DNA of 64,000 nucleotides. Origin: Nodosilinea sp. FACHB-141 (lineage in GTDB: Bacteria > Cyanobacteriota > Cyanobacteriia > Phormidesmidales > Phormidesmidaceae). The stretch lies in the NCBI RefSeq assembly GCF_014696135.1, contig NZ_JACJPP010000007.1, positions 310,001 to 374,000 of the forward strand, in the 5' to 3' direction. This document shows, piece after piece, positions 53,469 to 62,469 of this stretch; within the stretch, counting starts at the first letter, position 1, and each line of letters begins with the position of its first letter. Under the pieces are notes generated by a model. It ran no database searches and was not told where the DNA came from. It saw only the letters and a program-made list of their open reading frames with translations. The translations under genes and the position numbers were made by a program.

Positions 53469-56400
53469 CTAAGCCACCTCTTCCAACACCTCAGCTCCTG
53501 TTTCGGCTTCGCCCAGCACGGTGAGAAACTGTAGCGCCATGGCGATGTAGGTAGCGCACTGGGTCGGCGGCAGCTGGTAGAAGGCCTGCCAGGCAGCGGC
53601 TTTGTCAGACTCGTAGGCGGCGATGCGATCGGGCTGGTGGTCGAGCCAGCCGAGGCGTACGGCGTGGCCAATTAGCACATCGAGATAGATGTGGTCTTCA
53701 AAGTAGAGGTCGGGGTTGACCTTGAAGATTTCGCCCATTTCGCGCAGGGCTTCGAGGTTGACGTGGCGGTATTCAGGAGCCTGGATTTTGTTTAGCAGGT
53801 GGGTGATGCGGCGCTCAAAGTTTTGCTCGCCGGGGGTCATTTCAGAGAGAATGCGATCGCTATCCAATCTGTTCTTGCGGTCAAACTTATTGCCGATCAC
53901 AATGCCCTTGGAGTGCTTCAGCACCTCCCAGACCTGGGTGTAAAACTCCTCCGAGATGCGGGCGATTTCGCCGTCAATTACCCGCTTACGCCACCAGTCG
54001 TGGGAAGTGGGCGCTTCGGCTTCTTCGGCGGCTGGTTCGATGTCGTCGGGCACCACCTGCCAGTTGATTGGGTTATGGGGCTTAACGTGCAGCGACTCCC
54101 GCCGAAAGATCGCCTGGTTGAGCCCGTCGAACCCGGCCAATACCTGGCGCAGGCGAGTCTTCAGCTCAAACGGGCTGAGGTCGATCAGCTGACCGTAGGC
54201 CTCATCTTGAGTAATGCCGCGCTCGCGGGCCAGCTCGCTGGTAATCAGCAGCAGCAGATAGCCCACCCGCAGGGTCATCAGCCCTTTGAAGAGGGAAGGC
54301 TCGGCTTTGATCAGAATGCTGAGGTCGATCAGCACCTCCTGGGTGAGCACGTGGTCGCGCACGTCGTCGCCACAGAAGGTGCGAATTTTATCGACAATCT
54401 CGCTGTGGCCCATGGGCTCACTAATCAGCGATTCTTCGCTGTAGGATTTGCCCACGGAGATTTGCTTCTGGCGCACCAGCAGCTCGGTCACCGCGTCGGA
54501 CAGGGTGATGTCGGCCTTCTCTAAAAGCCCGGCTGCTCGGCGCAAGATGCCCCACTGCTCTAGCTGGCTGGCCTTGGCATAGACCTCATCCAGCAGGTCT
54601 GCGACAGTGATCGCGTGGTTGGGGCCGCCAAAGCCAGTGTTAAAGCCGCTGCCGTGCAAATGCTTGAGGGTGCTGAGCAGCTCAATTTGCTCGTAGATGT
54701 TGTTTGACTGGCGCAGCCGGGTGAGCAAACTGTCGAGGTCGGTTTCGTTCTCTAGGGTGTATTCTTCGAGCAGCGATAGGGGGCCGTCGCGATCGGGCTC
54801 AAAGCCCAAGTAGGCTGTCCACAGGGGCGTGTAACCCACGGAGGTGCTGCCCAGCTGGTAGCCGTTGACGTTTTCGACCCGCTCAAGGCTGGTAGTCATC
54901 ATCAGCTGATGCAGGGGGCCAAGTTTGACGGGGACATGATCGCAGCGATCGTCCTGCAGCTCTTGCATCAGCGCCATCAGCGGCGACTCATAGATCGGTT
55001 TGTGACCCAGCTCAAACATGGCGTGGGTCAGCAGCAGTGTCACCGTGGGTCGACCTGGCTCGCGCCAGTGGTCGTAGATGTAGGCTAGCTCGCTGCGAAT
55101 TTGGGCTACCAGAAAGTGGTAGTCGAGGGTGAGATAAAACCGCTGCTGATCTAAGAACGACGGCAAAAACACCACCGACTTGCCCTTGATGCGAAAAATT
55201 CGCGAGGTGGTCAGGCTGCGCAGCCGCCGCACTGGGCGACCACTAAGGTCGAGCTTGTCGTTCTTGCCAATTTCGGCGTAGGTCGACGACAGCTCGGTGG
55301 CTGGAAACACCTGCACCGGGTCAATCTCTTCTAGGGTTTGGGTGGGCAGGCCGTAGGTGGCTAGCTCCGTTTGCAGCGCCTTGTCTTCGGCTAGCAGCGC
55401 CACCTGCACCACGGGATAGCGGTGATCGCCCAGGGCGCGGTGCCGCCCTAGGGGGTCAATATCGCTGGGTTTGAGCAGCCCGTCTTGAAGCAGCTGCCCC
55501 AGTAGGTAGAGGCTCTGGGCCCAAACCAGAGGCAAGTTGTCGTTGGGGAGACGGAGCTGGCTGCCGGGCTTCTGGCGCTCTGCTGCCAGGCTGGCTTCGG
55601 GCACATAATAGAGCTCGGGCAGTAGGCCATGGCCGTCGCGATCGACGGTGAGAGCCGCCAAGCGCTCTTGGTAGAAGAGAATTTGGTCGCGATCGCCCTC
55701 AAACAAACTGTCTAGCCACAGGTAGGTAAAAAACAGCGGCCACTCGCACTCGATGTGCTCAAACTGCCGCAGTTCCTCGGGTTCATAGTGCAGTCGGTTG
55801 GTGTCTTCAATCACGGTCTGGTGACCGTCGCGCAAAAACCGCTTGCAGCCGTAGGGGCCTTGCAGTTTGTCGATAATTTTTTGCCGAGTTTTTTGGGCCA
55901 GCTGCTCGTCGTCGATGGCAAAGGCCGGGTAGCCCACCACGCTCAGCAGCGCCGCATCAATCTCCTTAGACCCCGACTCACGGGGCAGCAGCGACTCTAG
56001 GGTAATGCGGGCGCGGGCAATCTCATCGGTGAGCACGTGAATAGTTGAGGACTGCCCCCCACGCATGCCAAACAGGTTAAATCCCCGCAGCGCCTCCAAA
56101 GCCGCCTTGGCCATGCCCACAGAGCTGGCGTTGAGCTCGGGCTTGCCGTGGTTCATTTTGTTGCCCCGTTCCCAGATGCCGTAGTCGGGGGTACGGTAGG
56201 CGCGACCAATGTAATAGACCAGGTTCTGCACAAAGTTGACTTCATCCTGGGTGTAGATGATTTGCAGCCCCGAGGCCGTCATCTGAGCCAGCATGAGCAA
56301 AAACACTGAGGTGGCGTCGATTTGCAGGTGACCCCACTCGTCGTCCCCTACTACCGGTAGTCCAGTGTCCGTATCGTACTTGGCGTGCAGCGCCTGAAGC

Positions 56401-56729
56401 GGATCCTGTCGTTCTTTAAAGTGCTCAACTTTTCTGGCCTGGCGCAGCATTGCCGTGAGTAGGCCGCGCATCAGCTTGACGACGCTCTGCTCTAGCTCCA
56501 CCGTGCGGCCCCGGTCGTCGTCGAGGTGGCGGTAGGCCAAGCCCACCCCCCACACCGCCAAAATACTGTAGACGTTGTCGCGCACCCAGGCATCGGTGTA
56601 GTTGCCGTGGACGTTCACTGCCGTGCTGGCGGGCAAGAGGCCGCTAACCGGGTGCTGCCGCGACAAAATCACGGTTTTGACCTGCTGGTAGTAGCGATCG
56701 AGCCGCTCCTGAAGGGAAGCTGAGGACAT
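53469..56729 (-). CDS. Glycoside hydrolase family 15 / phosphorylase kinase alpha-like protein
   Basis: This is a 1086-residue cytosolic protein. The N-terminal half is a glucoamylase-like (alpha/alpha)6 domain: SGLLPASTAVNVHGNYTDAW, VRDNVYSILAVWGVGLAYR, DEWGHLQIDATSVFLLMLAQ, and DYGIWERGNKMNHGKPELNA. These sequences are close to the regulatory alpha/beta subunits of eukaryotic phosphorylase kinase, and many cyanobacteria carry such a gene. The C-terminal ~450 residues follow the same long architecture. Whether it hydrolyses glucan or regulates glycogen metabolism is unknown. ATG at 56729 (MSSASLQERLDRYYQQ). Confidence 0.88.
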   Translation of the reverse strand: MSSASLQERLDRYYQQVKTVILSRQHPVSGLLPASTAVNVHGNYTDAWVRDNVYSILAVWGVGLAYRHLDDDRGRTVELEQSVVKLMRGLLTAMLRQARKVEHFKERQDPLQALHAKYDTDTGLPVVGDDEWGHLQIDATSVFLLMLAQMTASGLQIIYTQDEVNFVQNLVYYIGRAYRTPDYGIWERGNKMNHGKPELNASSVGMAKAALEALRGFNLFGMRGGQSSTIHVLTDEIARARITLESLLPRESGSKEIDAALLSVVGYPAFAIDDEQLAQKTRQKIIDKLQGPYGCKRFLRDGHQTVIEDTNRLHYEPEELRQFEHIECEWPLFFTYLWLDSLFEGDRDQILFYQERLAALTVDRDGHGLLPELYYVPEASLAAERQKPGSQLRLPNDNLPLVWAQSLYLLGQLLQDGLLKPSDIDPLGRHRALGDHRYPVVQVALLAEDKALQTELATYGLPTQTLEEIDPVQVFPATELSSTYAEIGKNDKLDLSGRPVRRLRSLTTSRIFRIKGKSVVFLPSFLDQQRFYLTLDYHFLVAQIRSELAYIYDHWREPGRPTVTLLLTHAMFELGHKPIYESPLMALMQELQDDRCDHVPVKLGPLHQLMMTTSLERVENVNGYQLGSTSVGYTPLWTAYLGFEPDRDGPLSLLEEYTLENETDLDSLLTRLRQSNNIYEQIELLSTLKHLHGSGFNTGFGGPNHAITVADLLDEVYAKASQLEQWGILRRAAGLLEKADITLSDAVTELLVRQKQISVGKSYSEESLISEPMGHSEIVDKIRTFCGDDVRDHVLTQEVLIDLSILIKAEPSLFKGLMTLRVGYLLLLITSELARERGITQDEAYGQLIDLSPFELKTRLRQVLAGFDGLNQAIFRRESLHVKPHNPINWQVVPDDIEPAAEEAEAPTSHDWWRKRVIDGEIARISEEFYTQVWEVLKHSKGIVIGNKFDRKNRLDSDRILSEMTPGEQNFERRITHLLNKIQAPEYRHVNLEALREMGEIFKVNPDLYFEDHIYLDVLIGHAVRLGWLDHQPDRIAAYESDKAAAWQAFYQLPPTQCATYIAMALQFLTVLGEAETGAEVLEEVA

Positions 56730-56890
56730 AGACAGTGACGATAGGAAACGACGGCAGACAGTGAGAGTTAATCGAGTTTTAACCCACTGTAGGGGCGATC
56801 GGTCAAGTAATAGTCATGGAGATTACGGAATTCTGATGATTGAGCATAGGGCATTGCTAGGCAGGTGTAGGTTAGATGGCGCGCTAGCAG

Positions 56891-56921
56891 AACCCAACAA
56901 ACCCTAGTCCGTTGTTGGGTT
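56891..56921. repeat. Inverted repeat AACCCAACAA/TTGTTGGGTT
   Basis: A perfect 10-base stem with an 11-base loop is followed by TTTATTTCGTTTTACCCAAC, which offers a further complementary arm. It resembles a family of dispersed ACCCAAC elements common in cyanobacterial spacers. Confidence 0.6.
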
Positions 56922-56985
56922 TTATTTCGTTTTACCCAACCTCAGTGGATTGGAAACAATCCTTCCTGACAAGATCTAGCCCGCA

Positions 56986-57009
56986 CCCCTCTCCTCCCTG
57001 GGAGAGGGG
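56986..57009. repeat. Palindromic element CCCCTCTCC/GGAGAGGGG
   Basis: A nine-base stem with a six-base loop, then GCTAGGGG. It resembles common bacterial intergenic palindromes and its function is unknown. It lies downstream of the 57089 gene on the minus strand and could help end its transcript. Confidence 0.55.
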
Positions 57010-57088
57010 CTAGGGGATGTAGCTTGCTTCCCGCAGGGTGGGCTAGCCGGGACTTTGCGATCTACTGAACCTATGATTTGCTTTGCAG

Positions 57089-57997
57089 CTAACCTTTGGG
57101 CAGTGTATTTAGCCAGTTTAGCAGCAGCGGATTGACCACCTCGGGGCGCTCATCGTGGGGGCAGTGGCCGGTGTCGGCAATACCGTGAAAAGTAACTAGG
57201 CTGGGGCGAGCTACATCTTCAGCTAGCCGGCGGTAGACCTCAGCGCCTTTAATGGGCGTCCAGGGGTCATTTTCACCCCAGAGCACCAGGAGCGGTTGGG
57301 CAATCTTGGGCAGCAGTTCCTCGGGTTTTGGCCCTGGCGGTGCGGTGACAATGGCAGCGAACACCTTCTGCGCCGTGGGTTTGCAGGCGGGGGTGTAGAT
57401 CATCTCGATCAGCTCGTCGGTGATGGCGGCGGAGTTGCGGTACACCTGCTTGAGCGAGTTGCGAATGCGACCCTTGCGGCGCACCTGGTTAAACACCAGT
57501 GGCCCCACTCGGGGCGAACTCACCAGCCAGGTAAAAGCTCCCATCACCCAGTTCAGCGGCGGGTAGAGTTCTTCAGGGCGGTGGTTGAGGCCCCCGGCGC
57601 AGTTGAGCACGGCCCCGGCCCTAGCTTTGTCGGGGTGATTGGCCAGCATCATCAGGGTCAGCAGCCCGCCGATGGAGTTGCCGACGTAGACAGCAGGAGT
57701 GCGGATGAACTCAGCCCAGAAGTCGGCCAGCAGGTCTTGCCAGAGGTCGAGGGTGTAGGGTATTTCGGGCTGATCTGAATCGCCAAACCCCAGCAGATCG
57801 ATCGCATAAACCCGGTGCCCTGCCGTCGCCAGAGCGGGAATGTTTTTGCGCCAGTGGCCGAGGGAGGCCCCAAACCCGTGGATGAGAACGATGGGTGTTC
57901 CTTCGCCTGCGACGGTGTAGGCGATCGCATAGCCCCGCCAAGTCCAGGTGTGCTTTTCGATTGACGCCAGCGAGAGGGAAACCAGTTCAGCAACCAT
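57089..57997 (-). CDS. Alpha/beta hydrolase
   Basis: This 302-residue alpha/beta-hydrolase has VLIHGFGASLGHWRKNIPAL (oxyanion loop), VYAIDLLGFGDSDQP, the nucleophile Ser in VGNSIGGLLTLMML, WGENDPWTPIKGAE (acid Asp) and ADTGHCPHDERPEVV (His). It is typical of the cyanobacterial/plastid branch with chlorophyll- or ester-hydrolysing relatives. The substrate is unknown. The start is ATG 57997. Confidence 0.9.
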   Translation of the reverse strand: MVAELVSLSLASIEKHTWTWRGYAIAYTVAGEGTPIVLIHGFGASLGHWRKNIPALATAGHRVYAIDLLGFGDSDQPEIPYTLDLWQDLLADFWAEFIRTPAVYVGNSIGGLLTLMMLANHPDKARAGAVLNCAGGLNHRPEELYPPLNWVMGAFTWLVSSPRVGPLVFNQVRRKGRIRNSLKQVYRNSAAITDELIEMIYTPACKPTAQKVFAAIVTAPPGPKPEELLPKIAQPLLVLWGENDPWTPIKGAEVYRRLAEDVARPSLVTFHGIADTGHCPHDERPEVVNPLLLNWLNTLPKG

Positions 57998-58059
57998 AGT
58001 TAGAGATGTAACGAAGTGTGACTGTACTCATAATACAGCCGTCCTAGGTTTACTGGTTT

Positions 58060-60447
58060 TCATTCAAGCCCCAAAACGTTTTCCTCATAGCATTTTCTCG
58101 ATAGCAGCACTTGGATTTGCTTTTTCTGACAAATGCTAGACAGCACTTGAGTTAGGGCAATTCTCCTGCGTTGTTCTGCTGAGGAGTTGGGGCTCTGCTC
58201 TGTCAAATCACTCAAAGTCTGGGCGTAGAGAGTAGTCAGATGCGGATCTTGCTGGACGGCGGTTTGCTCACCCAGCTCATCTAAAAGCTTCTCAAACCCC
58301 ACGCAGGCCAATCCATAGATAACAAACTTAGAGGAGATCGCCTCAGGTTTGTAGGGACGCTGTTGATCAAGGTTATTGAAGTATCCACCGTGGGTATCAA
58401 TGCGTCCGCTAAAGTAGTCTTTGGTCAACGCAAAGTAGTCTCCAATGCTCAAAGATTTTTTCCGTTTTGCGTGGCTGAGTACGCCGACGAGTTTTCTATC
58501 TGCGTTGGGCTCAATGTAGTCTGTGCAGTCAAAGAAGCTAAACAGCTCACCGATGGGGGTCTCTCCAGGCGCTAGAGCAACACTTCTTTGACGCTCAGAT
58601 AGCGGAGTTTTATCACGGATGTAGAGGTAGTCAAGGGGAAAACGCCAGGTGATAGAGACCCTGCCCCCAATAGCTAGGGGTTCTCCAGCAATCTCCTCTT
58701 GGTGTTGGTATTTGACAAATTTCCCGTCTTTAAACACAGTAAGCTGATCACCGCTTACCTTGAGGGGTTCTCCATAGGCTGAGGCCCAGGATTGATCCTC
58801 GGCTTTGTCAAGAATTTCTAGTTTTTCGCCTTTGATTTTGGCGATATGCCCACGCTCAAATATGACGAACTGATCGTCGTCAAAATCAAATAATTTGTCA
58901 CCTTGAACTCGGCAAAGATGATTTTCTTGAACTGCTTCAAAATACCAGTAGCTATTAGCTTTGTTTTGAAGTGAAACAACCTCTCCACTGGGGAGCTTAA
59001 CGATCTGCCCCTGCTGCAAACAGTCGATCTTGCTAGCTTGAAGATTGTAGGGCTCAAGAAAATCGTGCAGCACCTCGTAGAGAGGAGCCGTTTCCCCTTG
59101 CTCAGAGTAAGTGAGCATCTCGCCTTGCAGGTTGGCGATCGCGTTGCCCTCAACTTTTGCTAGCTGTCCGCCACAGATAGCGCTTTGTACGTGCCCTTGG
59201 CTGGTCAGCGTATCCTGTAGTTTAACTAACAGTCCATTAGGAAGTCTCGCTAGAATGCCGTAGTCTTCAAACTGTTCTTTGCTCTCTTCTTTTATCTCTA
59301 TTCCAGAGCTTCTAACGGTAACATTGCCGAGGCGATAGCCGCCGTCTTGAGTTCTTGAGGGATAGCTAAAATAGTTGGCCGCTGTAGAGGCCAAACGCAG
59401 TGCCATATCGCCTTCATTACTAAACAGATAGGCCTCTTCAAATCGACGTAGGGAGGACTGAAGAAAATTAGCCCTTCCAGAGATAATGGTTTCGGCAGGA
59501 ATATCCGGTGAAACTAGTACCAAACGGCTGAGGCAAAACACATTGCCAACAGCGGGCGAGGGTTTTTTCTGGGGATCGGCTGTGCTCATAGTGCCGACAG
59601 ATCTTGAGTCAAATACATCCGAAAGAATTCGCACGGTATTGGTGACCACAAAGCCCCCCATGCTGTGGCCAATAAATGATAGCTTGATGCGGCTTTTGCC
59701 CCAGTCTTTTTCTGACTCGGGGACATCTTTGGTTAGGGTATTGTCAATTTGGCGCATCAGCTCTACAAGGTCTGGAGTGCCAAAGTTGTTAGCCCGATAG
59801 TTGTCTCGAAAGTAAACAACGAACCGCAGCAGGATAATGGTGAATATAGGCGCAAAGAATAAGAGTGCAACAGCCGTTGCTAAGCCAGCAACAATCAAAG
59901 ATAGAACTGTACCCGGAATCTGAGCAGCAGTTGAAAAAAGACCAAAAAACCAGGATACTAAGCTGATTAGCAACCCTATAAAGCCCACTAAAAGCAGCAG
60001 TCCAGGCACAAAAGGCAATGCGTTTCTATAGTTTTTTAGCTGTCTGCTTAAGACCTTTAGTTTGTTCTGTCCTGATTTTGTTAACTCGCTGGGGACAATC
60101 TGCTCGGAGGGCCAGCGATAGCCAATTAACACAAAGCCTTTAGATCGGCGTGGGTGGTGGAGGGCAATGTGTTCTTGAATGCTATCAAACCATTCTTTGA
60201 CGGAGTCTTTGTTGGTGTTATAGCCGTGGATCACAACCAGGATTTCTGCATTGCCCTTGTGTTCTTTGAGATAGCTGGCCATCTCTTCAACATGGGATTC
60301 GGGAGTTGCAGAGATAGGGGTGTTGGATGAGGTGCTGTAATCGAGGGGGTCGTCTTCGACGTTGTGGGGGGCGGTACTGGCTACAAAATAACCTGGAAAT
60401 TTGTCTGAATTCTTAAGCTTCTGAATGAAAAGTAACGATGCACTCAT
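58060..60447 (-). CDS. Large membrane-inserted alpha/beta hydrolase with beta-repeat region
   Basis: This is a 795-residue protein. Residues about 70-80 (LVVIHGYNTN) and the nucleophile elbow FIGHSMGGFV (260-265) mark a DUF900-like alpha/beta hydrolase. Between them lies a hydrophobic stretch (about 144-212) able to cross the membrane two or three times. Residues about 395-640 are repeated beta-hairpin-like units of G-x-L/I-V-K-L type (GQIVKLPSGEVVSLQN, GHIAKIKGEKLEILD, GKFVKYQHQEE). The C-terminus is helical. Base composition is visibly more AT-rich than neighbours, so acquisition by transfer is possible. I start at ATG 60447; the frame continues upstream to a TTG at 60513. Function unknown. 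Confidence 0.72.
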   Translation of the reverse strand: MSASLLFIQKLKNSDKFPGYFVASTAPHNVEDDPLDYSTSSNTPISATPESHVEEMASYLKEHKGNAEILVVIHGYNTNKDSVKEWFDSIQEHIALHHPRRSKGFVLIGYRWPSEQIVPSELTKSGQNKLKVLSRQLKNYRNALPFVPGLLLLVGFIGLLISLVSWFFGLFSTAAQIPGTVLSLIVAGLATAVALLFFAPIFTIILLRFVVYFRDNYRANNFGTPDLVELMRQIDNTLTKDVPESEKDWGKSRIKLSFIGHSMGGFVVTNTVRILSDVFDSRSVGTMSTADPQKKPSPAVGNVFCLSRLVLVSPDIPAETIISGRANFLQSSLRRFEEAYLFSNEGDMALRLASTAANYFSYPSRTQDGGYRLGNVTVRSSGIEIKEESKEQFEDYGILARLPNGLLVKLQDTLTSQGHVQSAICGGQLAKVEGNAIANLQGEMLTYSEQGETAPLYEVLHDFLEPYNLQASKIDCLQQGQIVKLPSGEVVSLQNKANSYWYFEAVQENHLCRVQGDKLFDFDDDQFVIFERGHIAKIKGEKLEILDKAEDQSWASAYGEPLKVSGDQLTVFKDGKFVKYQHQEEIAGEPLAIGGRVSITWRFPLDYLYIRDKTPLSERQRSVALAPGETPIGELFSFFDCTDYIEPNADRKLVGVLSHAKRKKSLSIGDYFALTKDYFSGRIDTHGGYFNNLDQQRPYKPEAISSKFVIYGLACVGFEKLLDELGEQTAVQQDPHLTTLYAQTLSDLTEQSPNSSAEQRRRIALTQVLSSICQKKQIQVLLSRKCYEENVLGLE

Positions 60448-60513
60448 GGTTGATTTCTGGGGGCGTTTGGGAGATTTAACGGGGGCAGAGGTAGGTTTGG
60501 TGAAATGAAGCAA

Positions 60514-60712
60514 ACCCTAACGGTCACAGAATTTCGTCGGGGTCCTGTTGGCACTTCACTCAGCCTACGTTGAGAGAGGGGTAAGCAGATTGCTCAAGGT
60601 TAGCCCCATTTTAGAGTCAGCCGTCACATACCCCCATTTATTTCAACGAATTGAGGATTACCGTTGGTACAGTGTCTCTGTAAGTAGGCCAAATAGTGGA
60701 CCGAATGCAAAA
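60514..60712. other. Spacer upstream of the large hydrolase gene
   Basis: No gene-like frame. It presumably contains the hydrolase promoter on the minus strand. I see no clear promoter boxes. Confidence 0.35.
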
Positions 60713-60741
60713 CCCCTCGGTAGGTTAAGCCTGCCGAGGGG
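60713..60741 (-). terminator. Intrinsic terminator of the 60769-61125 gene
   Basis: On the minus strand a 12-pair stem (CCCCTCGGCAGG/CCTACCGAGGGG, one G-U pair) with a five-base loop is followed directly by TTTT. It stands 28 bases after the stop codon. Confidence 0.85.
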
Positions 60742-60768
60742 ATGCTGAAAGTTCGATGGATAAGCGGG

Positions 60769-61125
60769 TCAGGCCACGCTGTCTATCCTGCGGGTGGGGC
60801 GCTTGCGATCGCTCTTGCGAGTGCCGCCCGCCATTTCATACTCATAGCTGTCTTTGCCATACTTAGCCGCCACAGCAATCAGCATGCGTTCTGAAAGCAC
60901 TCTAATGTCTTTTTCGGTGTCGCGCACGACGCTAAGGGCGCGGTCTACAAACGATAGCGATTCGTTATAGGTAGCTAGCTGCGATTGCAGCTTATCTAGC
61001 TCTAGCTGATAGTTGTCTAAGGTCAGCCCGTCGCCCAGATTTAGGCTGGCGCTGATTGATTTGAGCGCAGCGGCGCGGCGAACGCCCTTTTCGAGCACGG
61101 GTGAGCTTCTTTTTTGTCGAGGCAT
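60769..61125 (-). CDS. Small conserved hypothetical protein
   Basis: This 118-residue basic helical protein has a strongly positive N-terminus (MPRQKRSSPVLEKGVRRAAA), a coiled middle (LDNYQLELDKLQSQLATYNE, LSVVRDTEKDIRVLSERML), then GKDSYEYEMAGGTRKSDRKR. I believe it belongs to a family found in several cyanobacterial genomes, often in accessory DNA, with no known function. The ATG at 61125 is chosen over 61140 because GGAGG lies eight bases before it. A terminator follows 28 bases after the stop. Upstream is the 516-base region with tandem units. Confidence 0.68.
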   Translation of the reverse strand: MPRQKRSSPVLEKGVRRAAALKSISASLNLGDGLTLDNYQLELDKLQSQLATYNESLSFVDRALSVVRDTEKDIRVLSERMLIAVAAKYGKDSYEYEMAGGTRKSDRKRPTRRIDSVA

Positions 61126-61641
61126 GGGATGCACCTCCATAGAGTTTGCCCCTTTAAAGTGGCACAGGGGTTAATGTCCCGAAACCGATGGTTTTGCGGG
61201 AGTTGAGATGTGCTTGCTAGGCTGAAGGGCTCAGTAATTTTGCCGTCATTTTTGAAGAAGAGGGCCAGCATTTCAGCTGGTGAGGATGATGTTTTCTGAC
61301 AAAAAGAGGACGTTCGTTGAAAATGGGCAAATGAATTCCATAAATAAGAAGCCATTCATAATAAACACTTTCATTTTGGCTTAGATCATGAAAGTGATCC
61401 TTATAGATGAGGCAATGAATTCCATAGTCATCTCCATGAATTCAACCAACAGGAACCTATTCACAATAAACACCGGCATCTTCCTTTAGATCATGCCGAT
61501 GGTCCCTATGAGCGGCGCAATGAATGCGATCAACGCCACTGACTAGAGCGAAGTCAAGCCGCTGCGCTAGGGTGATGGCCTTCTATTTTGCAAAAGAAAC
61601 CCGGTTGTGGGTGATGACTTTCATTGATGTTGAGCTGCTTA
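61126..61641. other. 516-base gene-free region with tandem structured units
   Basis: The flanking genes are both on the minus strand, so this could be the leader of the 60769-61125 gene or an independent plus-strand unit. The notable content is the two 90-base units at 61331-61525. From 61126 to 61330 and from 61547 to 61641 I see no gene, repeat or promoter that I would defend. Confidence 0.6.
61331..61525. repeat. Two tandem 90-base units with covarying stems
   Basis: Unit 1 is 61331-61420 and unit 2 is 61436-61525. They align without gaps with 63 of 90 bases identical. Each begins and ends with ATGAAT. In unit 1, CACTTTCAT (61366-61374) pairs with ATGAAAGTG (61388-61396) as nine perfect pairs. 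In unit 2, CACCGGCAT (61471-61479) pairs with ATGCCGATG (61493-61501) with one mismatch. Three neighbouring pairs differ by compensating changes, and the 13-base loop keeps TTAGATC. A second weaker stem, ATGAAT/ATTCAT, is at the start of each unit. Confidence 0.7.
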
Positions 61642-62469
61642 TTACAAAGCATCAACGGTGGCTTCGATCTCAGGTCGGGTCGGTAGCGGGCTGCTGAAAC
61701 CGTTAATCAGCGGGCTTCCCTCCAAACGCTCCTGCGCTGCGGCCCGATCGAGGGGCTGCACTTGCTGACTCAGCGCCTCGATGTCTCGCTCGCCTGGGTA
61801 TATAAACAGCTGCTCGCCACTGGTTAAAACTACCTCGTTCTCGCTGTCAGCGAGCCGAAAGGCCACCTCCCCTTCCCACGAAAAAATTTCGACCGGGGCA
61901 TTGGGATCATCTTCAATGTTGACAAACACCGTGGTGCCTCGAATACCGGCAATGCCTGCCGGGGTAACAATTTCTATGGGCTCTGCTAGTGCGCCTTCAA
62001 CCCAGGTAATCATTTGTCCGGCATCGAGCCGGAGCTGGCTGGGTTGCAGGGTAAGGGCCGCATTGCCGCCGATGCGAAACATTGCTCCGTTGACTAAGCC
62101 CACCTCAGCTAGAGCCTGATCGGCGGTGCGAATTTGGTCGCCGTAGGCCATGGTCTGGTTAATCTGAGCTGGCTCAGGCTCTCCCTGTCCTAGGGTGACC
62201 GATACGGGGTTGGCGACAATGGCTTGAATGGTGGCGATCGCCTCAGTTTGCCCCTCCGAGCCGGTTGCCGGTTGTGATTCTTGGGCTGGCTCAACCGGCG
62301 TCTCAGGGGTGGAGGCGCGATTCCGGAACGGATCGCTCTGCGAATCGCAGCCTGCTAGGGCTATGCCCCCTGCAATTGCCAAGGCAATGGTTAAAGATTG
62401 CCCCTTAAGGGCGACGGTTAAAGAGCGGCCCCGCAGGGCCAACGCGATTCCTCTTAAAACATGTTGCAT
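61642..62469 (-). CDS. FecR domain lipoprotein
   Basis: This 275-residue protein has a signal segment ending in a lipobox (GGIALAGCDSQ), so it is probably a lipoprotein. A low-complexity linker of about 40 residues follows, then a FecR-type beta domain: YGDQIRTADQALAEVGLVNG, MFRIGGNAALTLQ, GIAGIRGTTVFVNIEDD, SWEGEVAFRLADSENEVVL and SGEQLFIYPG. FecR domains bind or sense cell-surface or periplasmic partners; the role here is unknown. The ATG at 62469 is chosen; the frame continues upstream to 62607 with non-coding-looking sequence. Confidence 0.78.
   Translation of the reverse strand: MQHVLRGIALALRGRSLTVALKGQSLTIALAIAGGIALAGCDSQSDPFRNRASTPETPVEPAQESQPATGSEGQTEAIATIQAIVANPVSVTLGQGEPEPAQINQTMAYGDQIRTADQALAEVGLVNGAMFRIGGNAALTLQPSQLRLDAGQMITWVEGALAEPIEIVTPAGIAGIRGTTVFVNIEDDPNAPVEIFSWEGEVAFRLADSENEVVLTSGEQLFIYPGERDIEALSQQVQPLDRAAAQERLEGSPLINGFSSPLPTRPEIEATVDAL

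Larger units (their letters stand above)
56730..57088. other. 359-base intergenic region rich in inverted repeats
   Basis: It has no gene-like frame. It holds a hairpin AACCCAACAA/TTGTTGGGTT (56891-56921, followed by a T-rich run on the plus strand) and a palindromic element CCCCTCTCC/GGAGAGGGG (56986-57009). Both are sequence types that occur as dispersed repeats in cyanobacterial spacers. The promoter of the GH15-like gene probably lies within 56730-56830. Confidence 0.55.
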
